DNA of 64,000 nt, taken from Owenia fusiformis. Lineage: Eukaryota > Annelida > Polychaeta > Sabellida > Oweniidae. Every line of letters starts with the position of its first letter. Position 1 is the first letter of the stretch. This document shows positions 12,836 through 25,095 of this stretch, in pieces. The notes under the pieces are model-generated. The model was not told the origin of the DNA and searched no databases. It worked only from the letters and a program-made list of their open reading frames with translations. Location of the stretch: positions 34,013,524 to 34,077,523 of the forward strand of contig CAIIXF020000006.1 in assembly GCA_903813345.2 (NCBI GenBank), in the 5' to 3' direction. A program made the translations under genes and the position numbers.

Positions 12836-14254
12836 TGAACACATATACTATATAGATCTATGATTGGTAGATAAGTTATTGTTTGTCAGTAAAGACAGTA
12901 CCTGGCTTTGTTAATCCTATGGATTATCCCTGGGATTATCTTTACAATGAACAGGATGTGCTTGTTAAAATGATGCCCCACTGTTCCTATAACCATTGTA
13001 GCACTAATTCAAATCACAGAAGTCACTTATTATGTGCAGATTTATTCACATTCGCAGGTTGTATCTCGATTTTACCCTGAGATTCGCTGCATCCCATGGC
13101 ATAATCAGATGCAAATGCCACCCTTTAGAAACAATATATGTAGCATTTTGTAAGTGTGAATGACCTTTAAAAGTACAGCCAATTGTTACTTTTTGGAAAA
13201 GCAGTTCAAAATTCACTCACAGAAGGATGTAAAATGTCATTTTGGAGTTAATTGAGTATTTTGACATTTATTTGCTTTCAGCTTTCAAGATTGTTTTTTG
13301 TATTTGGACCAACCGCAAAATACAATCTGTTTGGAAATGCATATTTTTGAATTTCTGGTATTTTGTATTGTACTTTTGTTTCTTCATTTATCAGCTGTTG
13401 CTATTGGTAACTCGTAACTATTGTTATTTGCGTCACACATCTGTGGTAGAAATGTCAAAATAATATTCTTGTTGATGAGTTCTAGTCTTTGTTAGGGCAA
13501 GATATCATATGTTTGGGAAAAGTTTGCTATATTTTTATATGATTTTTGGGGCTTGGATGTGATTTTGTTCTTTAAATGTTGCCACATGTGCTGTATAATT
13601 ACACATTCTTCTTTAATGGGAACCTCTTCATACAAATTTTTTTCACAAGAATCTTGGTTTTGAACAAAAAGGTTATTGTCGAAATTTGGGTAGACTTTAC
13701 CAAGTACTGTACTTTTGTGCATTGTACATTTATAGATTTGTTTCAAATTGCTTTGCACTCAGTCACTCTAAGACTATTTCATGTGTTTAACATTGAAAGA
13801 AACAAAGTTTAATTAGGCTTCACATAATTGACAAATCTGATCCTTAATTTCTCCCAAAGGGTTGATATCAAAACCATTGGTTTAAATAATTTCTGTTCCT
13901 GGATTTTTGGATCCTTGTTCTTGAGTATAATAGATCTAACAGGTCTGGCCTTGAATGAAATTTCATGTTGCTCTCATTTTTAAATCCAAAATAAAATTGT
14001 AAGGATCACGATTTGTGAATTATGAAAAAAATCAGCTGTGTTCTAAGTCATATATAGACATGCAAAAAACTGACCCTTTGTTTATTTTTTGAGGGAAGTA
14101 ATGCATAGAATATTAGTCAAGCTCTAAACATGGGTATTATTCTATTTCATTTGATTTCTTGTAACTGGTGGCTAATTAAAACTGGTAATTAATACATACA
14201 TAAAAATATCCACACAAAAGTCTCAAACTGCTAGTTTATTTTCTTATTAAATTG

Positions 14255-14360
14255 AGTTAAAGAGAGAAATTAGCAAGGAACAGCATGAAAGATGAAAATA
14301 TTGGTTTACATTCATATAAAGATACAACAAATTTAGGGAGAAAATATTGAAATTACTTTG
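14255..14360 (-). repeat. Interspersed GCAGACGGA-family repeat, partial copy
   Basis: It keeps agagagaaattagcaaggaac, catataaagatac and aaatttagggagaaaat in family order. It is heavily diverged. Confidence 0.4.
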
Positions 14361-14514
14361 ATTTTATAGAATAGAGATACAGGAAATATCCTGGAACAAA
14401 GATATAACAAATGTAGCTAACTTTCTATTAGAATTCCACTTGATGGGTTGAGACATTTGATCTTGTATTGGTTAGAGATATGACAGTTTGACTGTGAATA
14501 AAATATCACAGAAA

Positions 14515-14682
14515 TATTGTTAAAGAGTATAAATAATAGTGAAATAGAGTGAAAATTGCAAAATTTTATGACTCAACATATAAAGTTTAAGCTCTGAATT
14601 ATATAGTGATACTATAAAATTAGATGGTTTATTCAATTTTTATCGAGAAAATTAATAGAATATTTCGTGAGCAGACGGACAT
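14515..14682 (-). repeat. Interspersed GCAGACGGA-family repeat, copy
   Basis: gtgaaatagagtgaaaattgc, ctctgaattatatagtg and ggtttattcaatttttatcgagaaaatta precede the intact terminus GCAGACGGA at 14671-14679. Confidence 0.65.
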
Positions 14683-14949
14683 TTTGTGGAAGATATCAGA
14701 CTGATATGATGTTCTGGTCTTGTTTCTGATTAAAGATTACATGATTAAAGATTAGATGATGAGTTGATTATTAAGATAATTAATTCAGCATTAGACTATG
14801 TTGTCTAAAATCCTAATGAATATGTGAAACTTTCTTTGAAGTTGGAATATATGCATGTGGCTATATGATAATGCTACATGCATGTGCAAAGGACTTCCTG
14901 TTTTTCCTTATTCTACTCCTAGATTTGATTGAATGTAATGTACATGTAA

Positions 14950-15065
14950 TTCTTATATTTTTATACCATTTAGGATGTCACAAACGCCTTGTTATGTCAC
15001 TTCCTAATCTTTCAGCTCCTTTTAACCTCTTTCTGAATTTTGAAACATGACCAACTTTGAAATTC
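14950..15065 (+). repeat. Interspersed GCAGACGGA-family repeat, partial copy
   Basis: It holds only the second half: tatttttataccatttaggatg through gaattttgaaacatgaccaac. Confidence 0.4.
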
Positions 15066-16156
15066 ATTTGTGGTTAGTGACAATGTCTAGTCTCTTCCTA
15101 TTGTAAAGTAAAATACGTTACATATGTGCATAGAAACCATTTTAGAGTGATGACTGAGGAAACAAGACAACTGTTTCCTAAGTAAACAACAGTAAATATT
15201 ACTGTAAAATTAGATAGTTTGACACTTTTAACATTTTATATTATTAATGCCTTTTTAGTGATTTTATGTGGTCATGTGTGACATATTGTTACAGTCTCTT
15301 AACTTTTTGTTCGTGGTGTTCAGTAGTTAGCATTCTAAATTTGGTGTATGTAACAATTTGTGTTCAGCGTCTGTAACAATTTTGTGACATTTTGTCGTGT
15401 TAATGCCTTGGCTTTGTCATGATATGTTTTTTTAAAAATGGCGATAGAAATTCATTTATTGATGATCTCTCAATGTGTATCCATTCATGGGCTTTCAAGA
15501 ACATTGCACTCTTTTGAGAATCTAAAAATGATATGCACTCGGATGATGATCCATGTGCACTAAGTTGAAAGCATAAAAAAATCATGAGAAAATCTGATGA
15601 TTTTGGACATTTCCTATATTGCAGGTTTTGGATACAAAATCCAGAGGGTTTACATAAACACAGAGGGGCTCGATTGTGTCTGTTATTTATGAGTACCTTA
15701 TGTTGGTATACTGCCTACAATGCCTTACAATAGTTCATCTTTTACAAAGCTGTTCCATACACTGTATCTTCATACTCTCCATATGCTACTGGAAACCAAG
15801 AAAAATTCAGTACTTTTACATTTTTGAAAAGTTTTAAACTTTCAATTGACATGTAGAACACATAGTAATATTTGTAAATGTTTATTTGGAAAGCGTTCAC
15901 TATTTGAAAAATGATTTTTGATGACTAAATATTTTTTAATTTAGTACTTGTCTTTTACTATAGGTGGTATTATCCAGCTGCTGAGCCAGAAACCATGATT
16001 TATCTACTACTACAACTGGGGGTGTTACATCTAGTCCTCTTTGCAGACTTTGCTTGTTTACAACAACAGTTGTTGTTATTTATACCAGTGTAGTAGACTT
16101 ATGTTATATTCCTTGATGGTGTTCTGATTTCCTATTGGTATCTGGTATTGTTTCAG

Positions 16157-16302
16157 TTTGGACTTGGACGGAAGAACAATCCACGCGGATCAACTTAATC
16201 CTAATCTAAGAGATAATCCACCAAGTGACTTGATCGATTTATCACAAATATCTACAATAGATGTATAACGAAGTTGTTAGAACCTTTATGATACCTATAT
16301 AG
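16157..16302 (+). ncRNA. Candidate non-coding (5' UTR?) exon
   Basis: A stretch of higher GC than its surroundings is bounded by tattgtttcag and a perfect donor AG|GTAAGA. All three forward frames contain a stop, so it cannot be an internal coding exon. One frame is open for about 36 codons before TAA at 16266-16268. A 13-codon ATG frame (16261-16302) ends in TAG exactly on the last exon base. It could be an untranslated SoxD exon 28 kb upstream of the start codon, an exon of an unrelated transcript, or chance splice-like sites. No transcript evidence is available. Confidence 0.3.
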
Positions 16303-18349
16303 GTAAGATATTTATTTTATGTGTTTAGATTATTGAAGTTGTTCATTTGATTTACGTATAATTTGGGAATCACAAATCATGAGGGGGAATAATAGAAAAA
16401 CAAAGGATAATAACATCCTATAATTAATATCAAATGTGATATTAAAACATTAATCAAGAATCTTATTTAGAGTATTATGTTTTACTAAGTTTGGATCATT
16501 ATGAGTCCAAAATGAATTTCTAATGATCCAGAGATTGTGATATAAGGTGAGAGTGGGGGTGTAGTTCAGGCATGTTTTCTTGTTTCTTGATCATTTAGAA
16601 ATGATCATTTTTGTTGAAAATCAAATTCAGAATTTTTTTCTCAGAAGCCTGAAGAACATCAATTAAGAAGATTTACTTATAACTTGTTTTTATCACAAAT
16701 CATGTAGCATGTTTTTCCTAAGGTGTACAAAAGCATCTACTTGCTGTATTTTAAAGTTTGTATCGTAAGTTAATTGTAATACCTGGTAATATGATCTTAT
16801 GTATTTGAGACATTTGAAGTTTCATGAAATGGTGGAGCAGCTAAACAGGCCATGATTTATTATGAGGCAAAATTTATATTCAATATAATTTTCTCCAACA
16901 TATGTTGATAGTCCAGCATATATGATTCCAATTGCCCTAAATAATGTTCATTTTGATTGGTGAAATTACCTACACATGATCATAGGTAACGTGAACATTC
17001 ATCCAAGCCTGATTTCTCCCAGCTCTCATTTTAAGACAGTTAAGGTAAATAGAAGACTCCATGATAAGCTACTAAGAACATTGTATTATTATGAAGCGTG
17101 AGTGGGGCATAAGATAACAAAACACTTTTAGTCTTAGACAAAACAGCTTCCTTTTGGCTCGGGATAAATTGTTACAAAGGTACACGATTTATCAACACCT
17201 GAGTCAGACTAACTCAACTCACAAGCGATGATCTCAGATGAGAACAATGCCTGGGATGATGTAGTCATCGAAGGGCTTAAAAAACTTGAAGATTACTTTA
17301 TTTTGTCACCTGTTTCGTTTGTGTTTCATTTTTTCCGAAAACAGTTGACACATTCATTATAATCTTTTTGTTGTCAGTTGATGTTGTCATAGTAATAGTC
17401 TATATGAGGTGAATTTTTCATATTCTTTAAAGATGATCTTTATTAATCACAAGAATTTACAATTAAATTCACCAAGCATAATCTAAATCTCATTGCACAA
17501 TTGAAAATCTTGAATCATAATGAAAAGCATCAATCCCAATGTGTTTACGCTACATCATAATATTTGGTATTATTAATTATAATGTGTTGCTTAGCTCACG
17601 CTAGTGGAAAATTAGGATGTATTGTGTTTCTGTCCCATGAAATTAACAGCTCACAACACAAGGGTATTAGGTGTCTCAATTAACGCTTAATTAATATGTA
17701 ACTTTCAACAAGTAGCGATTCAAGTTTTTATAAATTAGTTTTTTAGAACAGCTATCTCAGTGGAGAGTTTAATGTTACCTGCACAATTCTTGGAAATCTA
17801 GAAACTTAGTAACTAGGAGATCTAGAAACTGCGTAAATCACGAAGATTTGAATAGAGGAGAGGGGGTGGTTTTATGTTTATTTTGAACCTAGAATTGTTG
17901 AATATTAGAAATGTGCACCTTCCTGTTTATTCAACAATTCAACATTGTTTGTGTTCTATTATAAGACACAAGATTGGTTGAAGGTTTAAATTATGAATTC
18001 CACCTCCATTAATCAGTCTCTCTTTTTCGGCTTATTTTGGTGAGTTGGTACAAAAACCTGCCTTGGCGGTCAATGTTCCTTAATAACTCATTACAGATGT
18101 TGAAAACTCACCAGAATAACAACAAAATACATTCCATGCAATGGAATAATTTTTCCATACTGTGATTATTATGCCATATAAATGTGTCTGCATTTTGAAG
18201 GGCTTTCCATTACTTGCCTTTATTTTAGCCTTACATACCACAGAAGTCAGTATTTCCCAATTAAAGCTTTGTGCTCATTAGTGTGGGTCTAGCTGGAACA
18301 ATAAACAGGGGGTAAAACAATAGCTCTTTGTGTATGTTCCCATAGTGAA

Positions 18350-18515
18350 ATACCCGTCTGCTTTTGTTTATTTCAGTCATATCTTTTTAAAATTTGAATA
18401 AAGTATCTGATTTTTAAATTTTTTTACATAAATTAGTGGGTTGACTGCATCCCTGTATATTTTATTTTAAGTTATTTCTACTATTTTTGCCATATTTTAC
18501 ATTTTAAAACTTGCC
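18350..18515 (+). repeat. Interspersed GCAGACGGA-family repeat, copy
   Basis: cccgtctgctt (one mismatch to the terminus) leads into tttttaaaatttgaataaagtatctga and ends in tttaaaacttgcccac. Confidence 0.65.
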
Positions 18516-19451
18516 CACTTTGCATTTTCTTGGTGGGTCTTCAACACATTCTTTAACAGATTTTCCCAGCTGTATAAGAGAACAATTGTGAGTAAAGCAC
18601 GATTCTGAATCTGCATTTGATTTACTGGAAATTGAGCCAGTTACTTATTATTTTTCCAGGATTTCCAAATTTTACTGTAATTTTTAATGAATGTTTCTCC
18701 AAATAGCCACAGGACATCGAATAGCAGTTGACCTTTAGATGGCACTAATTTTCCAAGGTGCCTGGATGTAGAAAAACAGTAACAAGAGAACATTAATTTT
18801 ATTAATAAATGACTGCAACATTTACATGTTTTATTGTAAGGTCTTTAAGAATGTAGTTGTGGGTGTTGTATATAAAACAATAGGAAATGAGGAAGTTAAT
18901 GTGTATTGTTTCTGACAAAGTAAATAAATATATAAGACAATTCTTCATTGTAATTGCTTGTGTTTATAATGGCTAATATACAAGGCTTTTCACATAGTAG
19001 AGACTGATTTAGGGGGAGGGGGATGGGGGTTAAGGTAATTTACCTTACAGAGACAATAGGACATCAGTGTTGCATAATAAACACAAATACCATCAACAAT
19101 GAAATAAGCATAACAATTAGAAATAATTTATTAAATTTGTCAAGAGCAATTGAAAAACAGCTCCAGGTCCTATTTATATGCCAAGATGGTGGCGCTTAAT
19201 TGTTTCTATTTGTTATGTCTCAGAGTTATTTTTCCCATCATTGCAATTACAAAACCAGAATTAGATTCAACCAGATTGTATTTATTTACTACAAGTCATG
19301 TATACAAGCGAAATCACAAACAAAAATCAAACTGACCAAAGTGGTGGTCTCTTGGGTCATGTCATACCAGATTGTTTGAAATGGCTCAAATCAAGTAAGC
19401 AAAGTTCACCAGCATTGTTGATTCTTCCTAACACAAGAACCCATGTTTCAA

Positions 19452-19625
19452 ATATCCGTCTACTCATACATTTTAACTTATTTCTCTTTAAATTTGAATG
19501 AACTCTTTGATTTTCTTGCATTTCTATACCATTTAGAATATTCCCTATGTGTGTAATTAGTTCATTCTCGAAACTTCCATTTATAGCACTCTTATTTCCA
19601 ACTTTAAAACACAACCATTCGTAAA
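19452..19625 (+). repeat. Interspersed GCAGACGGA-family repeat, copy
   Basis: tccgtctactc is followed by tttctctttaaatttgaatgaac, gattttcttgcatttctatacc and aactttaaaacacaaccattc. Confidence 0.65.
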
Positions 19626-20837
19626 CCTTTATTCCAGAGGAGTCTATTCTCAGTAACAATTAGTCAAATATGTAGACAACAGCAATAGATGACAGTGTAA
19701 CTCACAACAACTGTTGGTCTTACCCATCAATTTTATGTCAACAGATGCCAGCTTCCTATGGGCATCTCCCATTCACATTTCCGTCTGCTTCTTTCCGTTA
19801 TTCCATTTTCTGTAAATGAGGATTGAAGTTTTATATTGTTTGATTAGATAAGGAGAATTTGTTTCATGTTTGGGAAGATTTAAAAGTTTTCTGTAGTTCC
19901 TTGCTATTTTGCATTGTTTCTCATAGAAATATGAACTTTGACAGTTTTGAACTGAAATCAACAAGCTTTGCAGCTTTCACCAACCATTGATTGTTAAAAT
20001 TTCACGGTTGCTTTAACTCTGGCTGCCAATTATTTTCAAGAAACCTTTGGAAGATGAAATACATATTGAGATCAAAGAATTTATTGCTGATGATAGATAA
20101 GAGTGGAAAGTGGTGGAAAGAAAGAATAACACAGAAAGAAACAAAGACACCAACTAAAAAAAAACATAAAGAAATTACCTCAATCACTCATCATCTTCGC
20201 CTGCTGTTTTTTCACTAGACCAATCTATGACTCAAAATTAGAATTAATGCAAAAAAAGTTTTGATAAAGATTGTTGTGCTGAGTCAAATAGGACATCTGA
20301 CACTTTATGGATCAGATCAGCAGCAATAATGGGGAACCCAACACCTTGAAGACCATGATAAGCTTTGGTATGTTCTGCTAGAAAGCCCCTCAGCTTTTGT
20401 ACTTTTTGCCCTAGATAAGAGGCTAGATCCTATGCGAATTAACCAACCAGGTGAAGGGGTTCGTGCTTGTGAGCGCCAAGAGATGATTCTGTCAGTGGTA
20501 TCTTATCGTAACTATTGTGTAGGTTATTGTAGTGGCAGAAACTTTACAAAGCTTTTGTTATCAACATTAAGATGCTCTGAGTCTGGAACCTCCATTTCTG
20601 CACTACTGGGTGATGATATATTGGGTGGGGCTCACTTGAATCAAAATATTCAGCAATAATTGAAATGTTGATAAACAATTGAAATGCTGCTATGTTTATC
20701 AAAATTAAATCAAAACTCATTAATCAAAATATGAAAAAATGATAACCAAGTTAAGCTTAACAAACAGAAGACTTTTGTTTCACATATCATTGATTATTCA
20801 GAATATAAGTTAGATGCTACCCCCTCACATGCTGTGT

Positions 20838-20970
20838 GTACAATGATAATACTCACTATGGAGTGATAATACCCACAACCAACAATGATAATAATAAACC
20901 ACAACAATGATAACATACCAAGGACAATGATAATACAGAGCTACAAAAGATTATAACAACTGATAATCAG
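20838..20970. repeat. About 21-bp tandem array of ACAATGATAA (SOX + GATA-like) motifs
   Basis: Exact ACAATGATAA occurs at 20840-20849, 20882-20891, 20904-20913 and 20924-20933. A GTGATAATAC variant sits at 20863-20872 and a TGATAATC variant near 20961. Spacing is 20-22 bp, about two helical turns. ACAATG resembles the SOX core and GATAA the GATA core. The sequence between cores is only loosely conserved. Confidence 0.75.
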
Positions 20971-23900
20971 AAGTAAAATGGGCAACAATCCTAACTCTTT
21001 TCCTTTCAGAAACCTTTAACATTGAAAATGCTTTACAAATTCTTTTACATTCTCTAATGATCTTGATCTTATCCATGATGTAAAGTAAACAGAAGATGGC
21101 CCAAACAGCTGGCGAAATAAAAACAAAAAGTTTACCAGAATATTGTCTAAAGATGCTTCATTAACTCTTCATTTCCTTGACCATTAACCTTGCTTAGTTC
21201 TGAATTATCAATTTGACGTTTAATTCTTAAAATCTATTCCTATTACTATTGACCATAAGTTATTTGAATTGATGAACGGTTACTTTCGGAAATATTAGTA
21301 ATGTCTTTCGCAGTTAATCAGAAATGATAATTGACTCGGAGGTTCGTTTTTTTCAGTTTTTCAATCAAAATACTTAAATGAGTTTCCCCTATGTTTTGTG
21401 ATATTAATTAGGTAGGAGTTCGCGGATACTATTGGGATCATGGAAAAATCTATTTTCATCTTGATAATAAAGTTATTAACTCCGACCTAATCTATCACTG
21501 TTAAAAAATGATGAATTTCACGGTTTTTGTATTCTCTCTGGCCTTACACAATTGGCTTTATGCTACTGTGCGAAATTAAAAAGCAAAGGTTCGTGATTTA
21601 TTAACTCTTATTGTCATTAATCTCTGTGAAGGGCTACATTATTTAATACTCACCTAATGACTTATGAAAAATGTTGCAAAAGTGAAATTTGAATAATCGC
21701 TTTTGTATTTGGTTGCACTATTTTATGCCCTAATCCCAAAGGGGCGTAAATCGGCTAGAATCATGATCCGGGGTTGTGATTCTGTGTTTTTGATAATGGG
21801 TGGAATTAATATAGAATAAAAATGAGCAAAATGCATAATAATGCATATGGGAATTGGTTTTGGGCTGTTCTTTATCCAGTCAATCAAGCCATACTGTCAG
21901 CTGAAAATAATGAAATATTTTATTTTTCTGTTGTTTAATTTTGTTCCCCAGGCAATCTGAACTGATTTCTCATTGGTAAAAACTCATTTTGCATGTGCAT
22001 GAATTCACATCATCCAAATAATTTTGCAGTGCTAGTTCAAGCGCCTGTATTACCCCCTTCCCTTACTCGCTCAAACAAAAGATAAGATAAAGAGATACTT
22101 GTAATTTTAATGTGATGGAACAGATTTTGCCCCAAAATTCACAAATTTTACTTCTTTTACAATATTAAGTATCATTTCGTCTGTTGAGTTGAATTCATTC
22201 TTGCTTTTTCCATTTCTAAGCTATAATTATTCTCTCCAAAGTGGAATAAAAATATAATGAAGCAGAGGAAGTGCCACATGATTTTAATGAGATCTATATA
22301 AGGGAGGGGGTAGATTGGTAAAACGGTTATAGAGTTATTTAGCCAATGATCTGTTTTCTGTTTAAAAATACTAGAGACAAGCAGCAATTAAAGTTGTCAT
22401 ATACATATCATTAAAAGAGAATTTGACACAGAATTTCATGTTCAGGAAATGTTTCTTGTCACACATGCTGTGCCATCATGGACTAATCATTATCTATGGG
22501 GTTCACAAATTGCATTCCATGGTCATTCAACTTTCTTTGACATATCAACAGAGAAAGGAGGAATTATAATGTAATTTGAGCTAAGGATTATCACATGCTA
22601 GATAGAGAAGAGTCATTAATCCATGGGGTACTGTCTTGCAAGTAATTAAAGACTTTAGAAGATAAAATTAACACTTGAATTTATGGGATTACAATTAAGA
22701 CTTTGACATCTGGAAATTGCAGACACCATAATGAAAATGTTTAAAATGGATTTAGTGATTGTTAATTAGGGATTCAAAGAAATTCCTATAGAGGCAAACA
22801 TCCCTAAATTCTACCAGATATTGAAATAAGATAAATAATGGAGTATAATTGATAAATAAAGACTTTGAAGTCCTGTGTTCTTTCTATAAATGAAACCATC
22901 TCTGTTAGATTATATTATCTCTGTTCATTTACCAAGGTCTATACCTACTTGAAAATCACAGTGCTTGGAAAAACAAAACTATACATTTCGCCCTAATTCA
23001 TTAAGCACTCATAAAAGTTCCAAAGGGAGCTATTTCCTTTGTAGTGGTATTTCTTGTGAATGGTTCCACTTAGACTTGCTGTACCTTGTCCAAAACACTT
23101 TCTTTCTTTAGGCCTTGGTAATAGGAACAGCGACTTAGGTCTGTTTAAAACAGTAGGTGTTGTAAAGTATTGTTTTTCTAATCGTGCCTCAAATATACCA
23201 CAATAAATTTAGCTCAAGTTGATAATAGCGCCATTGCCTCCATTTTAACAACTGACAACAGGAAATGCCAAAATCGTATAATAAGCAAAGGTGTCAGCCA
23301 TTTTTGATAAATATCACATATGCTATGTTGATGATATGCTATTTTAAAAGGAAGATCCTGTTGCATGAATATATATGAGTTCTGGATACAATAGTATCAT
23401 ATATAGCAATGTATTATGGGTAAACACCTGCCTTGTAGTTTAGGTTTCCAAATGTTGCCCCATGTAATTTCTGATTTGATACAGTTTCAAAAAATATTTT
23501 AATGAAGATTTTTTTCGTATGAAGTGACTTCATAAGTTCGAGCCACCCAGAGCCAGGAACGAGCCTGTATATATAAGTTTGTGGTTTATAATTGCTTTGT
23601 TTTAAAACATTGTAGCTATTTCCTCTACCCACTCAATCAGAGCACTTGACTTCTTTTGAGTGTAACAATAACTTGGCGATTATGATGAAACACACGTTGC
23701 AGGCTTTTGTACCCAATGTTCGATCTGTCAGTTTCATTCTCTATATATGCATGCATTTGTTTTCTTTTCATAGTTACAACTGATTACTGCGCAGATCAGA
23801 TTTCTATTATAACTAGCATAATCCCACATAGCAGGGTTCCCAAAATTATTTCTGAGGCATTTTGACAGTCAGAATTTCTGATTTGGCTCATTACATTATT

Positions 23901-24959
23901 ATCAAGTGAGGTTTTGTTTTGGATGCGATATCTTGGATAATTATATTACCAGCTGGGGTTTTGGTGTTGTTTGTATTTACACATGATTTTCTTGTGATGT
24001 AATATGCAAGTATTAGGTGTGACATTTTAAAAATGCACCTTCATGTAATTTGATTAAACTTGTTTAAGTTGAATATAAAAAGAATATCTCCGCTGCAAGA
24101 ATGTAAGAATGTCAAAACAGGTAGATAAGATAACTATAGCAAAATATGAAAATATCAAACAAAAAAGATCAAATGGCTAGAATTCTAATACTATTTTCAT
24201 TTTTCTGTTTAAATCAGATTGTGATTACTCAAACAAACCATTATCACAAACCGACACAAGTCTTTTAAGTGTTCAAATGCCTTTTTGCTCATTTTCCGCA
24301 AACACATCACAAAATCCTTTTTGAAGTCTCCTTCTTCATATAGGCCATTTCACATCTTGGTCCAGAATGGTAGCTTAATTTTTAGTACAAAGTTATTTTA
24401 CTCTGAGGGCATACATGTTAATCAAGAGTAGAAAGAGTAGAAATACAAAGCAATGTATGATCAAAGAGTGAAAGACAATATCAAGATAGTTGAAGGTGGT
24501 GAGGACTTCCAGATGTTCGAACTGACCTCTATGTAGAGCCCTTTCTCTGGAGAAATGTCATATTTAAAAAAGATTTGAATAGAATTCCAAATTAGTACTG
24601 TTTTGAACTGTCATTCAACTGGTTAATTACTTGGCTTGTATTTCATTTAAATTGATGTGATAACAAAATGGTTGAAATTGATCATATTGATAGGAAGGGA
24701 AAATGAATTTGATTGGTGATTATGACAAATTAGGACAATGATGACAACGAAGGTCATTTTATTGTTACAGATCACAAAATGCAAAAGTTACAAAAGAATC
24801 AGAATGAAACAAAAAACAATTCCTGATTCCAGATGCAGGTGTTCTTTGTAGCTCATTTTGACTTTCAATCAACAAATATGACCTGTAATATGCTAGCCCT
24901 TTGATGGCTGATATTATGTGTTAAGATCCCTGGATTATATGTCAAGTTGGTCTCAATTG

Positions 24960-25095
24960 AAAGTGTAAAATATCATGAAAAAGGGTGAAATGAACAAGGA
25001 ATAAAAAAATTGGAATGTAGTTTACTCTTTAGATTATACAAAAATGCAAGAAAATGGGACACTTTATTCAAATATTTAAGAGAAATAGCTTAAAG
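24960..25095 (-). repeat. Interspersed GCAGACGGA-family repeat, copy
   Basis: gtgaaatgaacaaggaataaa, ctctttagattatacaaaaatgcaag and gggacactttattcaaatatttaagagaaat match the family. A related CCGTCTGC motif lies just downstream, near 25129, in the opposite sense. Confidence 0.6.

Larger units (their letters stand above)
1..16156. other. Gene-free stretch (5' intron or intergenic)
   Basis: No coding exon is recognisable on either strand. Open frames are short, low-complexity and without family motifs. The stretch holds copies of the window-wide interspersed repeat, a 25-bp tandem array (6.16-6.82 kb), a hAT-like MITE (5154-5340), a repeated TE-like motif near 2.8-3.2 kb, an 11-G run at about 7332-7342 and an isolated TCCGTCTGC at 1374-1382. 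A CpG-retaining, non-repetitive part near 1030-1300 could be a regulatory element, but this is inference. Confidence 0.5.

Noticed and set aside
13492-13812. Overlapping open frames of 88 codons (minus) and 78 codons (plus)
   Set aside because: Neither shows a recognised domain, supporting splice sites or codon composition distinct from the flanks. Overlapping opposite frames in AT-rich DNA are common by chance.
19357-19659. 100-codon minus-strand frame
   Set aside because: It lies across a copy of the interspersed repeat, so its length reflects repeat sequence, not a gene.
20432-20659. 75-codon frame with a relatively balanced composition
   Set aside because: No family motif recognised, no convincing splice sites. 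Kept only as unexplained unique sequence.
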